A program made the position numbers and the translations under genes. This document shows positions 1 through 10,682 of a stretch of 64,000 nt of DNA, in pieces (within the stretch, counting starts at the first letter, position 1; every line of letters starts with the position of its first letter). The notes beneath the pieces are model-generated. The model saw nothing but the letters and a program-made list of their open reading frames with translations. It had not been told where the DNA came from and did not search any database. The DNA is from Phenylobacterium deserti (GTDB taxonomy: Bacteria > Pseudomonadota > Alphaproteobacteria > Caulobacterales > Caulobacteraceae): NCBI GenBank assembly GCA_943332615.1, contig CALQQB010000011.1, forward strand, positions 1 through 64,000. Reading direction: 5' to 3'.

Positions 1-140
1 AGGCCCGCCGAACCCTCCGCCCGATACCGCCCGATCCACTTGTACGCCGTCTTGCGGCTCACCCCGTACCGCTCCGACAGCTCCACCACCGTCCCTAGCC
101 CGCTCAGCCAATCGGCAATGAACCCCACGCGCTGATCCAT
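1..140 (-). CDS. IS481-type transposase, N-terminal fragment cut by window edge
   Basis: The reverse strand reads MDQRVGFIADWLSG, then a helix-turn-helix ending in YGVSRKTAYKWIGRYR. That is the N-terminal DNA-binding domain of IS481-family DDE transposases. About 46 residues are visible; the catalytic domain would lie beyond the left edge. The start is the ATG at 140-138. Whether the element is complete cannot be judged here. Confidence 0.75.
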   Translation of the reverse strand, partial: MDQRVGFIADWLSGLGTVVELSERYGVSRKTAYKWIGRYRAEGSAG

Positions 141-191
141 GGCGCAGCTCTCCAACCAAGGCATCGGCAAGTCCCCCTACCGACAGAGAAC

Positions 192-236
192 TGTCACCCA
201 TCCTTCCGGTCGATTCCGTCACCCCTCTATCCGGTC
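192..236. repeat. Two 20-bp direct repeats next to the transposase
   Basis: Two copies of a word of the form GTCACCC-N7-CCGGTC lie at 192-211 and 217-236, 25 bp apart. They sit between the transposase start and the broken DUF559 gene. Terminal or subterminal repeats beginning TGTCACCC are typical of IS481-like elements, so this may mark the IS end. That link is inference. Confidence 0.45.
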
Positions 237-667
237 AGGACATCTCTTTGATCCTCTCCCTCTCCGCTTCGCGGGGGGAGAGGGGGCTGTGGCGCGTCGG
301 TGCGGCGCTCGCCGCCGCAGGCGTCCACGATGGTCAGGCAGACGCCGTCGCTGTTGGTGAGGACAGCGGAGTTTCAGAAGCGGAGGACGCGGAGGCCGGC
401 GCGTTCGAGGTAGACGGTGCGGCGGGCGTCATAGGCGACCTGGTCGGCGTGCTGGCCGCCGTCGACCTCCAAGACCAGGGCGGCGTCGCGGCAGAGAAAA
501 TCGAGGATGTAGGGGCCGAAGGGGACCTGGCGCTTCCACTTCCAGCCGCCGAGTCGGCCCGCGCGCAGGGCGTTCCAGAGACGAGCCTCCGCGTCGGTGT
601 CACGCCGGCGAAGGTCGCGGGCACGCCGGAGGGCCACGTGTTGGCGGAGGGTATTGATCCTGCCCAT
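227..667 (-). pseudogene. DUF559 endonuclease-like protein with in-frame UGA
   Basis: The first 97 residues (667 down to 377) are a clear DUF559 protein, a small PD-(D/E)XK-like relative of Vsr endonucleases. Visible features are the WKWKRQVPFGPYILDF segment and the VLEVDGGQH motif. The reading frame meets TGA at 376-374 directly after LRVLRF, exactly where the family normally has Trp followed by N-x-x-V-L-x-N. Past the stop the same frame continues NSAVLTNSDGVCLTIVDA to a TAG at 229-227, so one TGG-to-TGA change explains the break. The family is widespread in Caulobacterales and its role is unproven. The nearby IS edge suggests a decaying locus; a sequence error is the alternative. Confidence 0.75.
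253..283. repeat. CCTCTCCC/GGGAGAGG hairpin, copy 1
   Basis: C-rich and G-rich arms are separated by GCTTCGC and form a strong hairpin. Related hairpins occur at 31782-31807 and 54391-54424, so this looks like a dispersed REP-like element. The copy lies in the read-through tail of the DUF559 pseudogene. Confidence 0.55.
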
Positions 668-866
668 CTCGCATTGTTTTCTTGATATGTTTCAGCATCA
701 AGCCTCCGTCGCCGACTCCACGCCGGAGCAGGTTCTGGAAGTGCGGATGTGCCCCAGTTTGCTGCGCGGTTTCCCCTGCGCTTCCGCTGGCGCCTGCGGC
801 CCGCATCCCCTAGCGTCGGGCAACGCCTGTCGCGGATCATGACGACGGGTCGCTTGGGGCGAGACG

Positions 867-3164
867 ATGCGATTGAGAATCAAGGCGCTGGGCATTGGGC
901 TGGCGTCGCTGACGCTGTCGACGGCCGCCGCCGCGGCGGACCCGACCTACCGGGCCGAACTGACCCGCACCGCCTATGGCGCGCCGCACGTCATCGCCGA
1001 CAGCTACGGCGGCCTGGGCTATGGCGCCGGCTATGCGGCGGCCCAGGACAATTTCTGCGACTTCGCCGAGCGCACCCTGACGGTCAGCGGCGAGCGGTCG
1101 CGCTACCTGGGCGCCGGCGAGCATGACGCCAATATCGTCAGCGATCTCTACCACCAGCGGCTGATCCAGACGGGGCGCCTGGAGGCCCGGTTGGCCGGGG
1201 ACGCGCCGGGCGCCTTCAAGCCGTCGGCCGACGCCCGCGCCCTGGCCAGGGGCTTCATCGCCGGGGTCAACCGCTACGTTCGCGACACCGGGGCCGCCAA
1301 CCTGCCGGACGCGCGGTGTCGCGGCGCGGCCTGGGTGCGCACCTACACGGAGACCGACTACTGGCGCTCCACGATCGCCGGCCAGCAACCGACCCTGATG
1401 GCCGGCGTGGCGACCGCCGCACCGCCTGGGGTCGCCGATGTGGTCGCGCCGCGCGGACCCATCGAGCGCTCGCGCGTCCCGGAGGGCCAGGACGGCAGCA
1501 ACGCCTATGCCCTGGGCCGCGAGGTGACCAAGTCCGGACACGGGGTGCTGCTCGGCAATCCGCACTACCCCTGGGACGGCATCAACCGGTTCACCCGGAT
1601 GCACCTGATCATCCCGGGCAAGCTCAATGTGGTGGGCGCCGGCCTGCAGAACAGCCCGACGCTGGGCATCGGCCACAATCAATGGATGGCCTGGACGCAC
1701 ACGGTCTCCACCGCGCGGCGCTTCGGCCTGTTCGAGCTGACGCTCGATCCCAAGGATCCCACGGCCTATGTGTTCGAGGGCCGGTCGGTCCCGATGACGA
1801 AGACCACGATCACCCTCCAGGTGAAGACCGCCGGGGGCCTCGCGCCGCTGACCCGCACCTTCTATGACACGCGCTTCGGACCGCTGGTGGAGACGCCGAC
1901 CAGTCCCTGGACGGCCGAACGCGCCTTCGCGGTGCGTGATGCGCCCGTCGGCCTGCGTGCGGTCGATCAGTATCTGACCATGTATCAGGCGCGGAACGTG
2001 CGCCAGCTGGCCGCGGCGCTGAGCCGGTTCCAGGCGGCCGGTTTCAACACCACGGCGGTCGACGCGGGCGGCGAAGCCTTCTACGGCGACATCGGCCCCT
2101 TGCCCTATGTGACCGACGCAAAGGCCGAGGCCTGCTCGGCCTCCGACCTGGCGCGCAAGTCCTGGAAGGATCTCCGCATCCCCGTGCTGGATGGCTCGCG
2201 GGCCGCCTGCGACTGGGACAGCGACCCCAAGGCCGCCACGGCCGGGATCTATCCGGCTTCGGCCTTGCCGCAGATTTTCCGCAACGACTATGCGAGCAAT
2301 TCCAACGACAGCTACTGGCTGACCAATCCAAAACAGCCGCTGGCCGGCTTTGGCCGCATCTTCGGCGAGGAGGCGACGGCGCGCTCGTTGCGGACCCGCC
2401 TCAGCCTCAAGCAGATCGAAGACCGGGTCGCGGGCTCCGACGGACTGGGGGCGGCCAGGTTCGACCTGGCCAGCGTGCAGGCCGTACTGTTCCGTAACAG
2501 AAACCTTGGCGCTGAAATGACCCGCGATCCGCTGGTGGCGCTGTGCCGGTCCGCCGCCGCTGGCCCGCAGCCGGATCTGGCCGAAGCCTGCGATGCGCTG
2601 GCCGCCTGGGACCTGCGGGTGAACCTGGACAGCCGCGGCGCGCACATCTTCCGCCTGTTCGCCGAGAAGGGCGGTCTGGCGTTCAAGGTCCCGTTCGACC
2701 CCGCCGACCCGGTCAATACGCCCAACACCCTCGACGTGAACGATCCCAAGGTGCTGGCGGCGCTGGTCGACAGCGTGAAACAGCTCCGGGCCCTGAAAAT
2801 CCCCATGAACGCCACTCTGGGCCAGGTGCAGACCGAGCCGCGCGCCGGCGGCGAGCGGATTCCGATCCATGGCGGCCCGGGTCCGGAAGGCATCTTCAAC
2901 GTCATCACGCCCGTCAATCTCGTGCCGGAGCTGGGCTGGACCAAGATCCGCCATGGCTCCAGCTGGATCATGGCGGTGGAATTCACCGACCGGGGCCCGA
3001 TCAGCCAGGGGGTGCTGACCTATTCCCAGTCCACCAACCCGGACTCGCCCCACGCGGGCGACCAGACGCGGCTCTATTCGCAGAAGGGATGGGACGACCT
3101 CAACTTCACCGAGGCGGCGGTCCGCAAGGCGGCGGTCTCGACGATGGTGCTCAAGGGCCGCTAA
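867..3164 (+). CDS. Secreted S45-family acylase (penicillin/AHL acylase type)
   Basis: A 765-residue Ntn-hydrolase precursor with a signal peptide (residues 1 to about 24, ending in AAAAADP). A linker precedes GQDGSNAYALG; Ser211 would become the N-terminal nucleophile of the beta chain after self-cleavage. GNPHYPW just downstream is the usual beta-chain signature. Relatives include PvdQ, QuiP and aculeacin acylase, which hydrolyse long-chain acyl amides such as acyl-homoserine lactones. The substrate cannot be fixed from sequence, and no luxI or luxR is nearby. The product should be periplasmic. It is monocistronic, and the start precedes a good signal peptide. Confidence 0.88.
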   Translation: MRLRIKALGIGLASLTLSTAAAAADPTYRAELTRTAYGAPHVIADSYGGLGYGAGYAAAQDNFCDFAERTLTVSGERSRYLGAGEHDANIVSDLYHQRLIQTGRLEARLAGDAPGAFKPSADARALARGFIAGVNRYVRDTGAANLPDARCRGAAWVRTYTETDYWRSTIAGQQPTLMAGVATAAPPGVADVVAPRGPIERSRVPEGQDGSNAYALGREVTKSGHGVLLGNPHYPWDGINRFTRMHLIIPGKLNVVGAGLQNSPTLGIGHNQWMAWTHTVSTARRFGLFELTLDPKDPTAYVFEGRSVPMTKTTITLQVKTAGGLAPLTRTFYDTRFGPLVETPTSPWTAERAFAVRDAPVGLRAVDQYLTMYQARNVRQLAAALSRFQAAGFNTTAVDAGGEAFYGDIGPLPYVTDAKAEACSASDLARKSWKDLRIPVLDGSRAACDWDSDPKAATAGIYPASALPQIFRNDYASNSNDSYWLTNPKQPLAGFGRIFGEEATARSLRTRLSLKQIEDRVAGSDGLGAARFDLASVQAVLFRNRNLGAEMTRDPLVALCRSAAAGPQPDLAEACDALAAWDLRVNLDSRGAHIFRLFAEKGGLAFKVPFDPADPVNTPNTLDVNDPKVLAALVDSVKQLRALKIPMNATLGQVQTEPRAGGERIPIHGGPGPEGIFNVITPVNLVPELGWTKIRHGSSWIMAVEFTDRGPISQGVLTYSQSTNPDSPHAGDQTRLYSQKGWDDLNFTEAAVRKAAVSTMVLKGR

Positions 3165-3185
3165 GCGGTCGGTGGATTTCGGCGC

Positions 3186-3212
3186 CTTGGCGGTCTTGGC
3201 GGTCTTGGCGTC
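3186..3212. repeat. Tandem 9-bp repeat (CTTGGCGGT)
   Basis: Three consecutive 9-bp units (CTTGGCGGT twice, then CTTGGCGTC) lie just after the acylase stop. No matching inverted arm is clear. It resembles the other short-period intergenic elements in this window. Confidence 0.6.
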
Positions 3213-3318
3213 GAAACAGGGCACCTGCGGCGCGCCGGGTCGAGGTGACAGGGCGCCGCCCGGCGGGTATCCGGCCGCGATGACTGTCTGCCTTGCCGGC
3301 CCGCCGATCTCAAGATCC

Positions 3319-3359
3319 TTGCATCGAGGCGCTCGTGATGTTAAGAACAAACCACGAAC
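3319..3359 (+). promoter_or_regulatory. Putative promoter with LexA (SOS) box 1
   Basis: TTGCAT (3319-3324) and TAAGAA (3342-3347) are separated by 17 bp. GAAC-AAACCAC-GAAC (3345-3359) overlaps the -10 and expected start point. In inverse orientation this is GTTC-N7-GTTC, the LexA box of alphaproteobacteria such as Caulobacter and Rhodobacter. A transcript would have a leader of roughly 220 bases before ruvA. The box match is exact; the promoter elements are inference. Confidence 0.6.
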
Positions 3360-3553
3360 ATATACGCGCTCTTTCTCAAGTGAATTCAAAGCCTCTCGCG
3401 CGCTCGCGCGCCGCTTGTCCCATGTCTTGATGATTTGACTCGGAATTACGCGATGTCCCCGCAACCCGAGACGGGGAGATTCAAGACCCTGCTCCATTCG
3501 GGCGCCGGTCCTCCCCGACATTCCCCCCGCCCCGCCCCTGCGGTACGTCTGGC

Positions 3554-3568
3554 GAACACATGACGAAC
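3554..3568 (+). promoter_or_regulatory. LexA (SOS) box 2, directly upstream of ruvA
   Basis: GAAC-ACATGAC-GAAC, an exact GTTC-N7-GTTC site on the other strand, ends 11 bp before the ruvA start. ruv genes are SOS-regulated in many bacteria, so the position fits repression of ruvAB by LexA. Confidence 0.72.
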
Positions 3569-3579
3569 GTGATTCGCAG

Positions 3580-4190
3580 ATGATCGGCCGCCTGCGCGGC
3601 GCGGTCGCCGAGGTCTCCGAAGAGGAGGCGCTCATCGACGTGATGGGCGTGGGCTATGTCGTGCGCTGCGGGAGCCGGACGCTGGGCCACCTGCCGGCCA
3701 TCGGCGGCGAGGCGCTGCTGCATGTGGAGAGTCACTGGGGCGAGCAGACCGGGTTGACCCTCTACGGCTTCCTGGGGCGCGAGGAGCGCAGCGCGTTCAA
3801 GCTGTTGCGCACCATCCAGGGGGTGGGGCCGAAGGCGGCGCTGGCCGTGCTGGATGTGCTGCCACCGGCGGAGCTGGCCTCGGCCGTGGCGCGCGACGAC
3901 AAAGCCAGCGTGGCGCGCGCCTCTGGCGTCGGGCCGAAGCTGGCGCTGCGCATCGTCACCGAACTGAAGGGCAAGCCGATCACCGACGGGCCGGTGGCGA
4001 CGTTCCACGGCGGCGTCCGCACAGCCGAGCCCATCAAGCCCAGCGCCACCGGCGAGGCGGTCGCCGCCCTGCTGGGCCTGGGCATCGCCGAGCCCGCCGC
4101 CCGCCGCGTCGTCGAAGCCGCCGCCGTGCGCCTGGGCGAGGACGTCGAAGTCCCGGCCCTGATCAAGGCCGCCCTGCAGGAGCTGGGGCG

Positions 4191-4194
<4 letters not shown>
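3580..4194 (+). CDS. ruvA: Holliday junction DNA helicase subunit RuvA
   Basis: A 204-residue protein of the usual family length. It has the N-terminal OB fold ([17 protein letters not shown]), tandem helix-hairpin-helix motifs ([13 protein letters not shown] and [17 protein letters not shown]) and a C-terminal three-helix domain (about 150-204) that contacts RuvB. RuvA binds four-way junctions and loads RuvB rings for branch migration. Its stop overlaps the ruvB start (GTGA), so the two are translationally coupled. Two LexA-type boxes upstream predict DNA-damage induction. Confidence 0.97.
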
Positions 4195-5230
<1,036 letters not shown>

Positions 5231-5234
<4 letters not shown>

Positions 5235-5704
5235 GCGCCGAACAGATCAGCCCCGAACCCTCCGCCGGCGTCATTGTCGGCCGGGAGCACCGGCTGCCGG
5301 TGCGCATCTACTACGAGGACACCGACTTCACGGGTGTCGTGTACCACGCCAACTACCTGCGCTATTTCGAGCGCGGGCGGAGCGATTTCTTCCGCCTGGC
5401 GGGGATCAGCCACTCGGAGTTTCTGGCCCTGCCGGAGCCGACAGCGTTCAGCGTCATCCGTATCGAGCTGGATTTCCGGCGCGCCGCCCGCATCGACGAC
5501 GCGCTCACGGTCCGCACCGCCTACGACAGCGTCACCGGCGCGCGGCTGAACGTCAGCCAGAGCATCACCCGGGGCGATGAGCTGATCGCGCAGGCCAGGG
5601 TGACCGCGGTCTGCATCGACCTGAAAGGCCGGGCGATCCGGCCGCCACGGATGATGTTGGAGCGGCTCAGTCCGCTCTTCGTCCCGCCCGTGGCTGCGCC
5701 TTAA
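5231..5704 (+). CDS. ybgC: Tol-Pal-associated acyl-CoA thioesterase YbgC
   Basis: A 157-residue hotdog-fold thioesterase. The [25 protein letters not shown] segment region carries the Asp of the 4-hydroxybenzoyl-CoA thioesterase-type active site. YbgC is the usual first gene of tol-pal operons and acts on acyl-CoA or acyl-ACP at the inner membrane; its physiological role remains unclear. The start is a GTG overlapping the ruvB stop, which couples DNA repair and cell-envelope genes in one transcript, an arrangement common in alphaproteobacteria. Confidence 0.93.
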
Positions 5705-5755
5705 GTTCGCCACCGACACCCCCCAGCACTGAACCCGACACGATCAGGAGACCTC

Positions 5756-6460
<705 letters not shown>

Positions 6461-6463
6461 GCC

Positions 6464-6949
6464 ATGGCGCTGTCCGCCCACGACGCCTTCTCGGCCGGCG
6501 GCGGCCGCCGTCGCCGGCGCGGTCGCAGCCGGCGCGGCGCGCTGTCCGAGATCAACGTCACCCCGCTGGTCGATGTGATGCTGGTCCTGCTGATCATCTT
6601 CATGATCTCCGCGCCGCTGCTCACCGCCGGCGTGCCCGTGGAGCTGCCGAAGACCGAAGCCGGCGCGATGCAGGACGTGCCAGACCCGATCACCCTGTCC
6701 ATCCGGCCCGACGCGTCGATCTACATCGGCGAAGACGCCATCCCCTTCGCCAACCTGGCGCCGCGCCTGAAGGAGATGGCCGCCGACACCACCCGGCCGA
6801 TCTATGTCCGCGCCGACGGCAAGGCCAGCTACGAGATCGTCGCCCGGGTGATGGCCTCGCTCAGCACGTCCGGCTTCACCTCGATCAACCTGATCACCGA
6901 CACCGGCGGCCCGTCGTCCGGCGGGGACAAGGATGAGGCGACCCCGTGA
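6464..6949 (+). CDS. tolR: Tol-Pal proton channel subunit TolR
   Basis: A 161-residue ExbD/TolR protein. The N-terminal cytoplasmic tail is unusually Gly/Arg-rich ([14 protein letters not shown]). Then [20 protein letters not shown] follows, containing the single TM helix and the conserved proton-carrying Asp. The rest is the periplasmic domain. It follows tolQ by 3 bp and overlaps the tolA start by 4 bp. Confidence 0.96.
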   Translation: MALSAHDAFSAGGGRRRRRGRSRRGALSEINVTPLVDVMLVLLIIFMISAPLLTAGVPVELPKTEAGAMQDVPDPITLSIRPDASIYIGEDAIPFANLAPRLKEMAADTTRPIYVRADGKASYEIVARVMASLSTSGFTSINLITDTGGPSSGGDKDEATP

Positions 6950-7740
6950 CGCGGCGCGTCGAGGTCAGGCCGGCCGCCCTTGGCTCCATCGCCCTGCACG
7001 GCGCGGTCGCGCTCGTGCTGATCATCCAGTGGGGCAGCCGCGACCTGAAGGTGGGTTCGGTGGTGCCGGTGACCATCGTCTCCAGCGCCCCCGACCGCGA
7101 CACCCGGCCGGCTGAGCAGGCCGAGAGCACCCAGAGCGCCCAGAGCGCGGAGGTCGCGCTCGCGGCGCCGCCAGAGCCCGTGCCGCCGCCCGCGCCGGCC
7201 CCACCCACCAAGGCCCCGCCCACCAAGGCCTCCGCCAAGCCGGTAGAGAAGGCCCCGGCGCCCACGCCAACCAAGCCCGCCCCGGCCAGGCCGGCGCAGA
7301 AGTCTCTGGACCTCGACAACCTCTACGCCAGCCTCACCAAGCCGGCGCGCAACGCCGCCCAGGCCTCGTCGGCGCCCCGCGGGGCCACCCGGGCCGAAAC
7401 CGCGCCGGTCGCCCGCCAGGCCGTGGGAACCGGGCTGGCCGCCGGCGCCGCCCTGCAGGGCCTGGCCGAGGAACTTCAGCGCCGCTGGAACCCCAACTGC
7501 GAGGTCGAGGGCGGCCGTGACGTGGTGGTCAAGGCCACCTTCCAGCTGGGCGTCGGCGGCCAGGTGGTGGGCGACGTCGCCACGCTTATCGAAGGCCCCA
7601 GGTCCCCGGTAGCCCAGGCCAGCGCCGAGCGCGCCGCCCGGGCGGTCTACGCCGCCGCGCCGTTTCGCGGCCTGCCGCATGACTTCTACGGCGAGCGCAT
7701 CAACGTCAATTTCAACGCACGGGAGGCCTGCGCCAGATGA
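6946..7740 (+). CDS. tolA: Tol-Pal energy transducer TolA (TonB-like C-terminus)
   Basis: 264 residues: an N-terminal TM helix ([15 protein letters not shown]), a Pro/Ala/Lys-rich periplasmic spacer with PPTKA repeats (about 70-120), and a TonB-like C-terminal domain (about 165-264) that includes WNPNC and ends near NARE. It links the TolQR motor to TolB and Pal. Start is GTG inside the tolR stop; the end overlaps the tolB ATG (ATGA). The spacer is much shorter than in Escherichia coli TolA, as is usual in alphaproteobacteria. Confidence 0.93.
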   Translation: MTRRVEVRPAALGSIALHGAVALVLIIQWGSRDLKVGSVVPVTIVSSAPDRDTRPAEQAESTQSAQSAEVALAAPPEPVPPPAPAPPTKAPPTKASAKPVEKAPAPTPTKPAPARPAQKSLDLDNLYASLTKPARNAAQASSAPRGATRAETAPVARQAVGTGLAAGAALQGLAEELQRRWNPNCEVEGGRDVVVKATFQLGVGGQVVGDVATLIEGPRSPVAQASAERAARAVYAAAPFRGLPHDFYGERINVNFNAREACAR

Positions 7741-9110
7741 CCCCAACCCGGCGAACCCGCAATCCATCGGATATGGCTAGGCCGCCGGCGATGGCGCGGA
7801 CCGCTCCGTCTCCGGCGCGGGCCCTCCTGCGCCTCCTGCTGGCCCTGCTGGTCGCGATCACTGCCGTCGCCTTGACCCAGCCGGCCCGCGCCGAGATCGA
7901 GGTCAACGTCAACCGCGGCGATGTCCAGCCCCTGCCCATCGCCGTGCCGGGCTTCGGTGGAACCCAGGGCGCCGAGATCGCCCAGGTGATCTCCGCCAAC
8001 CTCCAGCGCTCGGGCCTGTTCCGACCACTGGACCCGGCCAGCTTCACCGAGCGCGACCTCTCCGCCGGCGTCCAGCCCCGGTTCGACAGCTGGAAGCAGA
8101 TCAACGCCCAGGCCCTGGTCAACGGCACCGTCACCGTCCAGGGCGGCCAGCTCAAGGTGGACTTCCGGCTGTGGGACGTGTTCGCCGGCCAGCAGCTGCT
8201 GGGCCTGCAGTTCACCTCCAGCCCGGAGAACTGGCGTCGCGTGGCCCACAAGATCTCCGACGCCGTCTATGAGCGGCTGACCGGCGAGAAGGGCTATTTC
8301 GACACCCGCATCGTGTTCGTGGCCGAGAGCGGCTCGCGCACCAAGCCGGTCAAGCGTCTGGCCATTATGGACCAGGACGGCGCCAACCCCAGCTATCTGA
8401 CCTCCGGCGACAGCATCGTCATGACCCCCCGGTTCTCCGCGACCAGCCAGGAGATCACCTACATGTCGCTGCGGCCGGAGAGCTCGACCATCTATCTGTT
8501 CAACCTTGAGACCACCCGGCGCGAGAGTCTGGGCAATTTTCCGGGCATGGTGTTCGCCCCGCGCTTCTCCCCCGACGGCGGGCGCGTGGTGTTCTCGGTG
8601 GAGCGGGGCGGCAACAGCGACCTGTTTGTGATGAACCTGTCCAGCCGCACCTCGACGCGGCTCACCTCCGACCCCGGCATCGACACTTCCGGCTCCTTCT
8701 CGCCGGACGGGACCAAGATCGCCTTCACCTCAGACCGCTCCGGCCAGCCGCAGCTCTATGTGATGGGCTCAGACGGCTCGAACGCCCGGCGCATCTCCGG
8801 CGGCGGCGGCCTCTACACCACCCCGGTGTGGAGCCCGACCGGCGAGTTCGTCGCCTTCACCAAGCAGGTTGGCGGGGAGTTCCACATCGGGGTCATGCGT
8901 CCCGACGGCTCGGACGAACGCCTCCTGACCACAAGTTATCTGGACGAAGGCCCCACCTGGGCGCCCAATGGCCGGGTGCTGATGTTCTCGCGAGAAACCC
9001 CGGGTGGCCCGTCCAGGTTATGGAGCGTGGACGTCACCGGCCGAATCCTTCAACCGATGCCCTATCCCGGCGCCGGATCGGATCCAGCGTGGTCACCGTT
9101 GTTGAACTAG
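7737..9110 (+). CDS. tolB: Tol-Pal translocation protein TolB
   Basis: 457 residues with a long signal peptide ending PARAEIEV, an alpha/beta N-terminal domain, and a six-bladed beta-propeller with repeated FSPDG motifs. It is periplasmic, binds Pal and receives TolA. The ATGA overlap with tolA supports the far-upstream ATG; Met13 and Met19 are possible internal starts that would give a more usual signal peptide. Confidence 0.95.
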   Translation: MTPTRRTRNPSDMARPPAMARTAPSPARALLRLLLALLVAITAVALTQPARAEIEVNVNRGDVQPLPIAVPGFGGTQGAEIAQVISANLQRSGLFRPLDPASFTERDLSAGVQPRFDSWKQINAQALVNGTVTVQGGQLKVDFRLWDVFAGQQLLGLQFTSSPENWRRVAHKISDAVYERLTGEKGYFDTRIVFVAESGSRTKPVKRLAIMDQDGANPSYLTSGDSIVMTPRFSATSQEITYMSLRPESSTIYLFNLETTRRESLGNFPGMVFAPRFSPDGGRVVFSVERGGNSDLFVMNLSSRTSTRLTSDPGIDTSGSFSPDGTKIAFTSDRSGQPQLYVMGSDGSNARRISGGGGLYTTPVWSPTGEFVAFTKQVGGEFHIGVMRPDGSDERLLTTSYLDEGPTWAPNGRVLMFSRETPGGPSRLWSVDVTGRILQPMPYPGAGSDPAWSPLLN

Positions 9111-9178
9111 TCTTGCGTCGTGACGCGGCCACATAGACTCTGACACTGATTTGCAACCTACCCCTGAAGGAGACGCAG

Positions 9179-9751
9179 ATGGTTCTTAGCGTGAACAGTT
9201 CGATGGTGTTCCGCCTGGTGCTCGTGGGCGTCGCCGCCGCGTCCCTGGCCGGCTGCGCCAAGCCGAAGACGCCGATGGCGACCTCGCTACCGCCGCCGGT
9301 CACCCAGACCCAGCCCCCCCCGCGCACCGAGTTGCCGCCGGCAACCCAAACGCCGATGACCCAGGCCCCGCTCGGCGCCCCGCCCGGCTCGACCCAGGAC
9401 TTCGTCGTCAACGTCGGCGACCGGGTCTACTTCGACACCGACAGTCACGATGTGCGCGCCGACGCCCAGCCCCTGCTGGACGCCCAGGCCGGCTGGCTGC
9501 GACGCTATTCGGCGGTAAAGGTCCGCATCGAAGGCAACGCCGACGAACGCGGCACCCGTGAATACAACCTCGCCCTCGGCGCCCGGCGCGCCAACGCCGT
9601 GCGCGAATACCTGGTCAGCCACGGCGTCCCCGCCGACCGCATCGCCACCATCTCCTTCGGCAAAGAACAGCCGATCGACGGCGGCAGCGACGACGCCGCC
9701 TGGCAGAAGAACCGCAACGGCCACACCGCCATCGTTAGCGGGGCCCGCTAG
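9179..9751 (+). CDS. pal: Peptidoglycan-associated lipoprotein Pal
   Basis: 190 residues with a lipobox LAGC (Cys26). A Pro/Thr-rich linker follows, then an OmpA C-terminal domain containing YFDTDSHDV, IEGNADERGTREYNLALG and the RANAVREYL helix that binds meso-diaminopimelate. It anchors the outer membrane to peptidoglycan. A good ribosome site (GAAGGAGA) supports this ATG over Met9. The 68-bp gap from tolB may hold its own promoter. Confidence 0.97.
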   Translation: MVLSVNSSMVFRLVLVGVAAASLAGCAKPKTPMATSLPPPVTQTQPPPRTELPPATQTPMTQAPLGAPPGSTQDFVVNVGDRVYFDTDSHDVRADAQPLLDAQAGWLRRYSAVKVRIEGNADERGTREYNLALGARRANAVREYLVSHGVPADRIATISFGKEQPIDGGSDDAAWQKNRNGHTAIVSGAR

Positions 9752-9757
9752 GTCCTG

Positions 9758-10597
9758 ATGCGCGTTCGACGGATCGCTCTTACCGCGTTGGCGCTGGTGG
9801 TCATCTCGACCGCCGGACCCGCCGTGTCGCAGACGCCGATGGAAGATCCCCTCGACGTCCGCGACGCCAAGCGGGTCGATCGCATGGAGAAGGTGATCCG
9901 TGAGCTGCGCGCCATCGTCTTCCAGCTGCGTGACACCGGCAAGCCGGTGGTCGTCCAGCCGGCCGACACCGACGCGCGGATGAGTGAGTTCGCCATCAAG
10001 CTGGGCGACCTCGAAGGCGCGCTGCGCGGCGTCAACGGTTCGCTGGAGGGCGCCACCCGCGACGCCGACCAGGCCAAGCGCGAGAACGCCGCTCTCAGGG
10101 CGCAGCTCAAGGGTCTCAACGACCGCCTGGCCGCTGCCGAGCAGAAACTGATCGCCGCCCAGGTCCCGCCGCCGCCCACCGCCGCCGAGGAAGCCGCCGC
10201 TTCGCCGCCCGGCGATCCCGGAAAGGACTTCGCGACCGCGCGTCAGCTAATGCTGTCGGGCGACTACGACGCCGCCGAACAGGCCTTCGCCGCCTACGTC
10301 GCCAACTATCCGGATGGGCCGCGGGCGCCGGAGGCCAGCTTCTGGTGGGGCAAGACGCTCGCCGCCCGAAAAGCCTACGCGGAATCCGCCCGTGCCTACA
10401 TCACTGCCATCCGCGGCTGGCCGCAGACCCCCTGGGCGCCCGAGGCGGTGGTCGAGCTGGCAAAATCGCTGGCGGCGTTGAAGAAGCCCGCCGATGCCTG
10501 CCAGACCTTGGACGAGTTTACCCGCCGCTACCCCAAGGCGCCGCCCGCCATGGCGGGCCGCGCCACCGCGCTGCGCGCCCAGGCGAAGTGCAGCTGA
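9758..10597 (+). CDS. cpoB: Tol-associated periplasmic protein CpoB (YbgF)
   Basis: 279 residues: signal peptide (cleavage after AVSQ), a coiled-coil region (about 30-130, rich in charged heptads), a Pro/Ala linker, and C-terminal TPR repeats (from about 155; FATARQLMLSGDYDAAEQAF). CpoB coordinates peptidoglycan synthesis with Tol-driven outer-membrane constriction. It is the last gene of the tol-pal operon, 6 bp after pal. Confidence 0.93.
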   Translation: MRVRRIALTALALVVISTAGPAVSQTPMEDPLDVRDAKRVDRMEKVIRELRAIVFQLRDTGKPVVVQPADTDARMSEFAIKLGDLEGALRGVNGSLEGATRDADQAKRENAALRAQLKGLNDRLAAAEQKLIAAQVPPPPTAAEEAAASPPGDPGKDFATARQLMLSGDYDAAEQAFAAYVANYPDGPRAPEASFWWGKTLAARKAYAESARAYITAIRGWPQTPWAPEAVVELAKSLAALKKPADACQTLDEFTRRYPKAPPAMAGRATALRAQAKCS

Positions 10598-10634
10598 TCA
10601 TCTCCCCCTCCTGATCGTCCCCCTCCTGATCGTC
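10594..10634. repeat. Short tandem repeat at the end of cpoB
   Basis: Three degenerate units starting CTGATC and ending CCCCCTC lie at 10594-10610, 10611-10625 and from 10626. The first covers the cpoB stop codon. No convincing terminator hairpin was seen between cpoB and the converging DUF3501 gene. Confidence 0.6.
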
Positions 10635-10682
10635 AAGGCGGGACAAGTCCGGTGGAAGGCGACCAGAACAAGGTTGGCGCCG

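Larger units (their letters stand above)
3165..3579. other. 415-bp intergenic region upstream of ruvA
   Basis: It holds a period-9 tandem repeat (3186-3212), a GC-rich stretch, and two LexA-type boxes (3345-3359 and 3554-3568). A 36-codon ORF at 3453-3563 lacks a ribosome site and family features and was not accepted. ruvC, often upstream of ruvA in relatives, is not here. Confidence 0.7.

Noticed and set aside
867..3164. Acylase as part of a quorum-sensing locus
   Set aside because: No luxI/luxR-type genes in the window; AHL acylase activity is only one possible function of the family.
3453..3563. 36-codon forward ORF between the two LexA boxes, considered as an SOS-induced small protein (SidA-like)
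   Set aside because: No ribosome site, no hydrophobic segment as in SidA, and its end overlaps the second operator. Not enough to call a gene.
837..3635. 932-residue reverse-strand open frame opposite the acylase
   Set aside because: The forward protein has a signal peptide and full S45 motifs. The reverse frame is a codon-bias shadow in high-GC DNA with no domain pattern. The same applies to the long reverse frames at 3762-5171, 40781-43213, 52170-54113 and 59822-62029.
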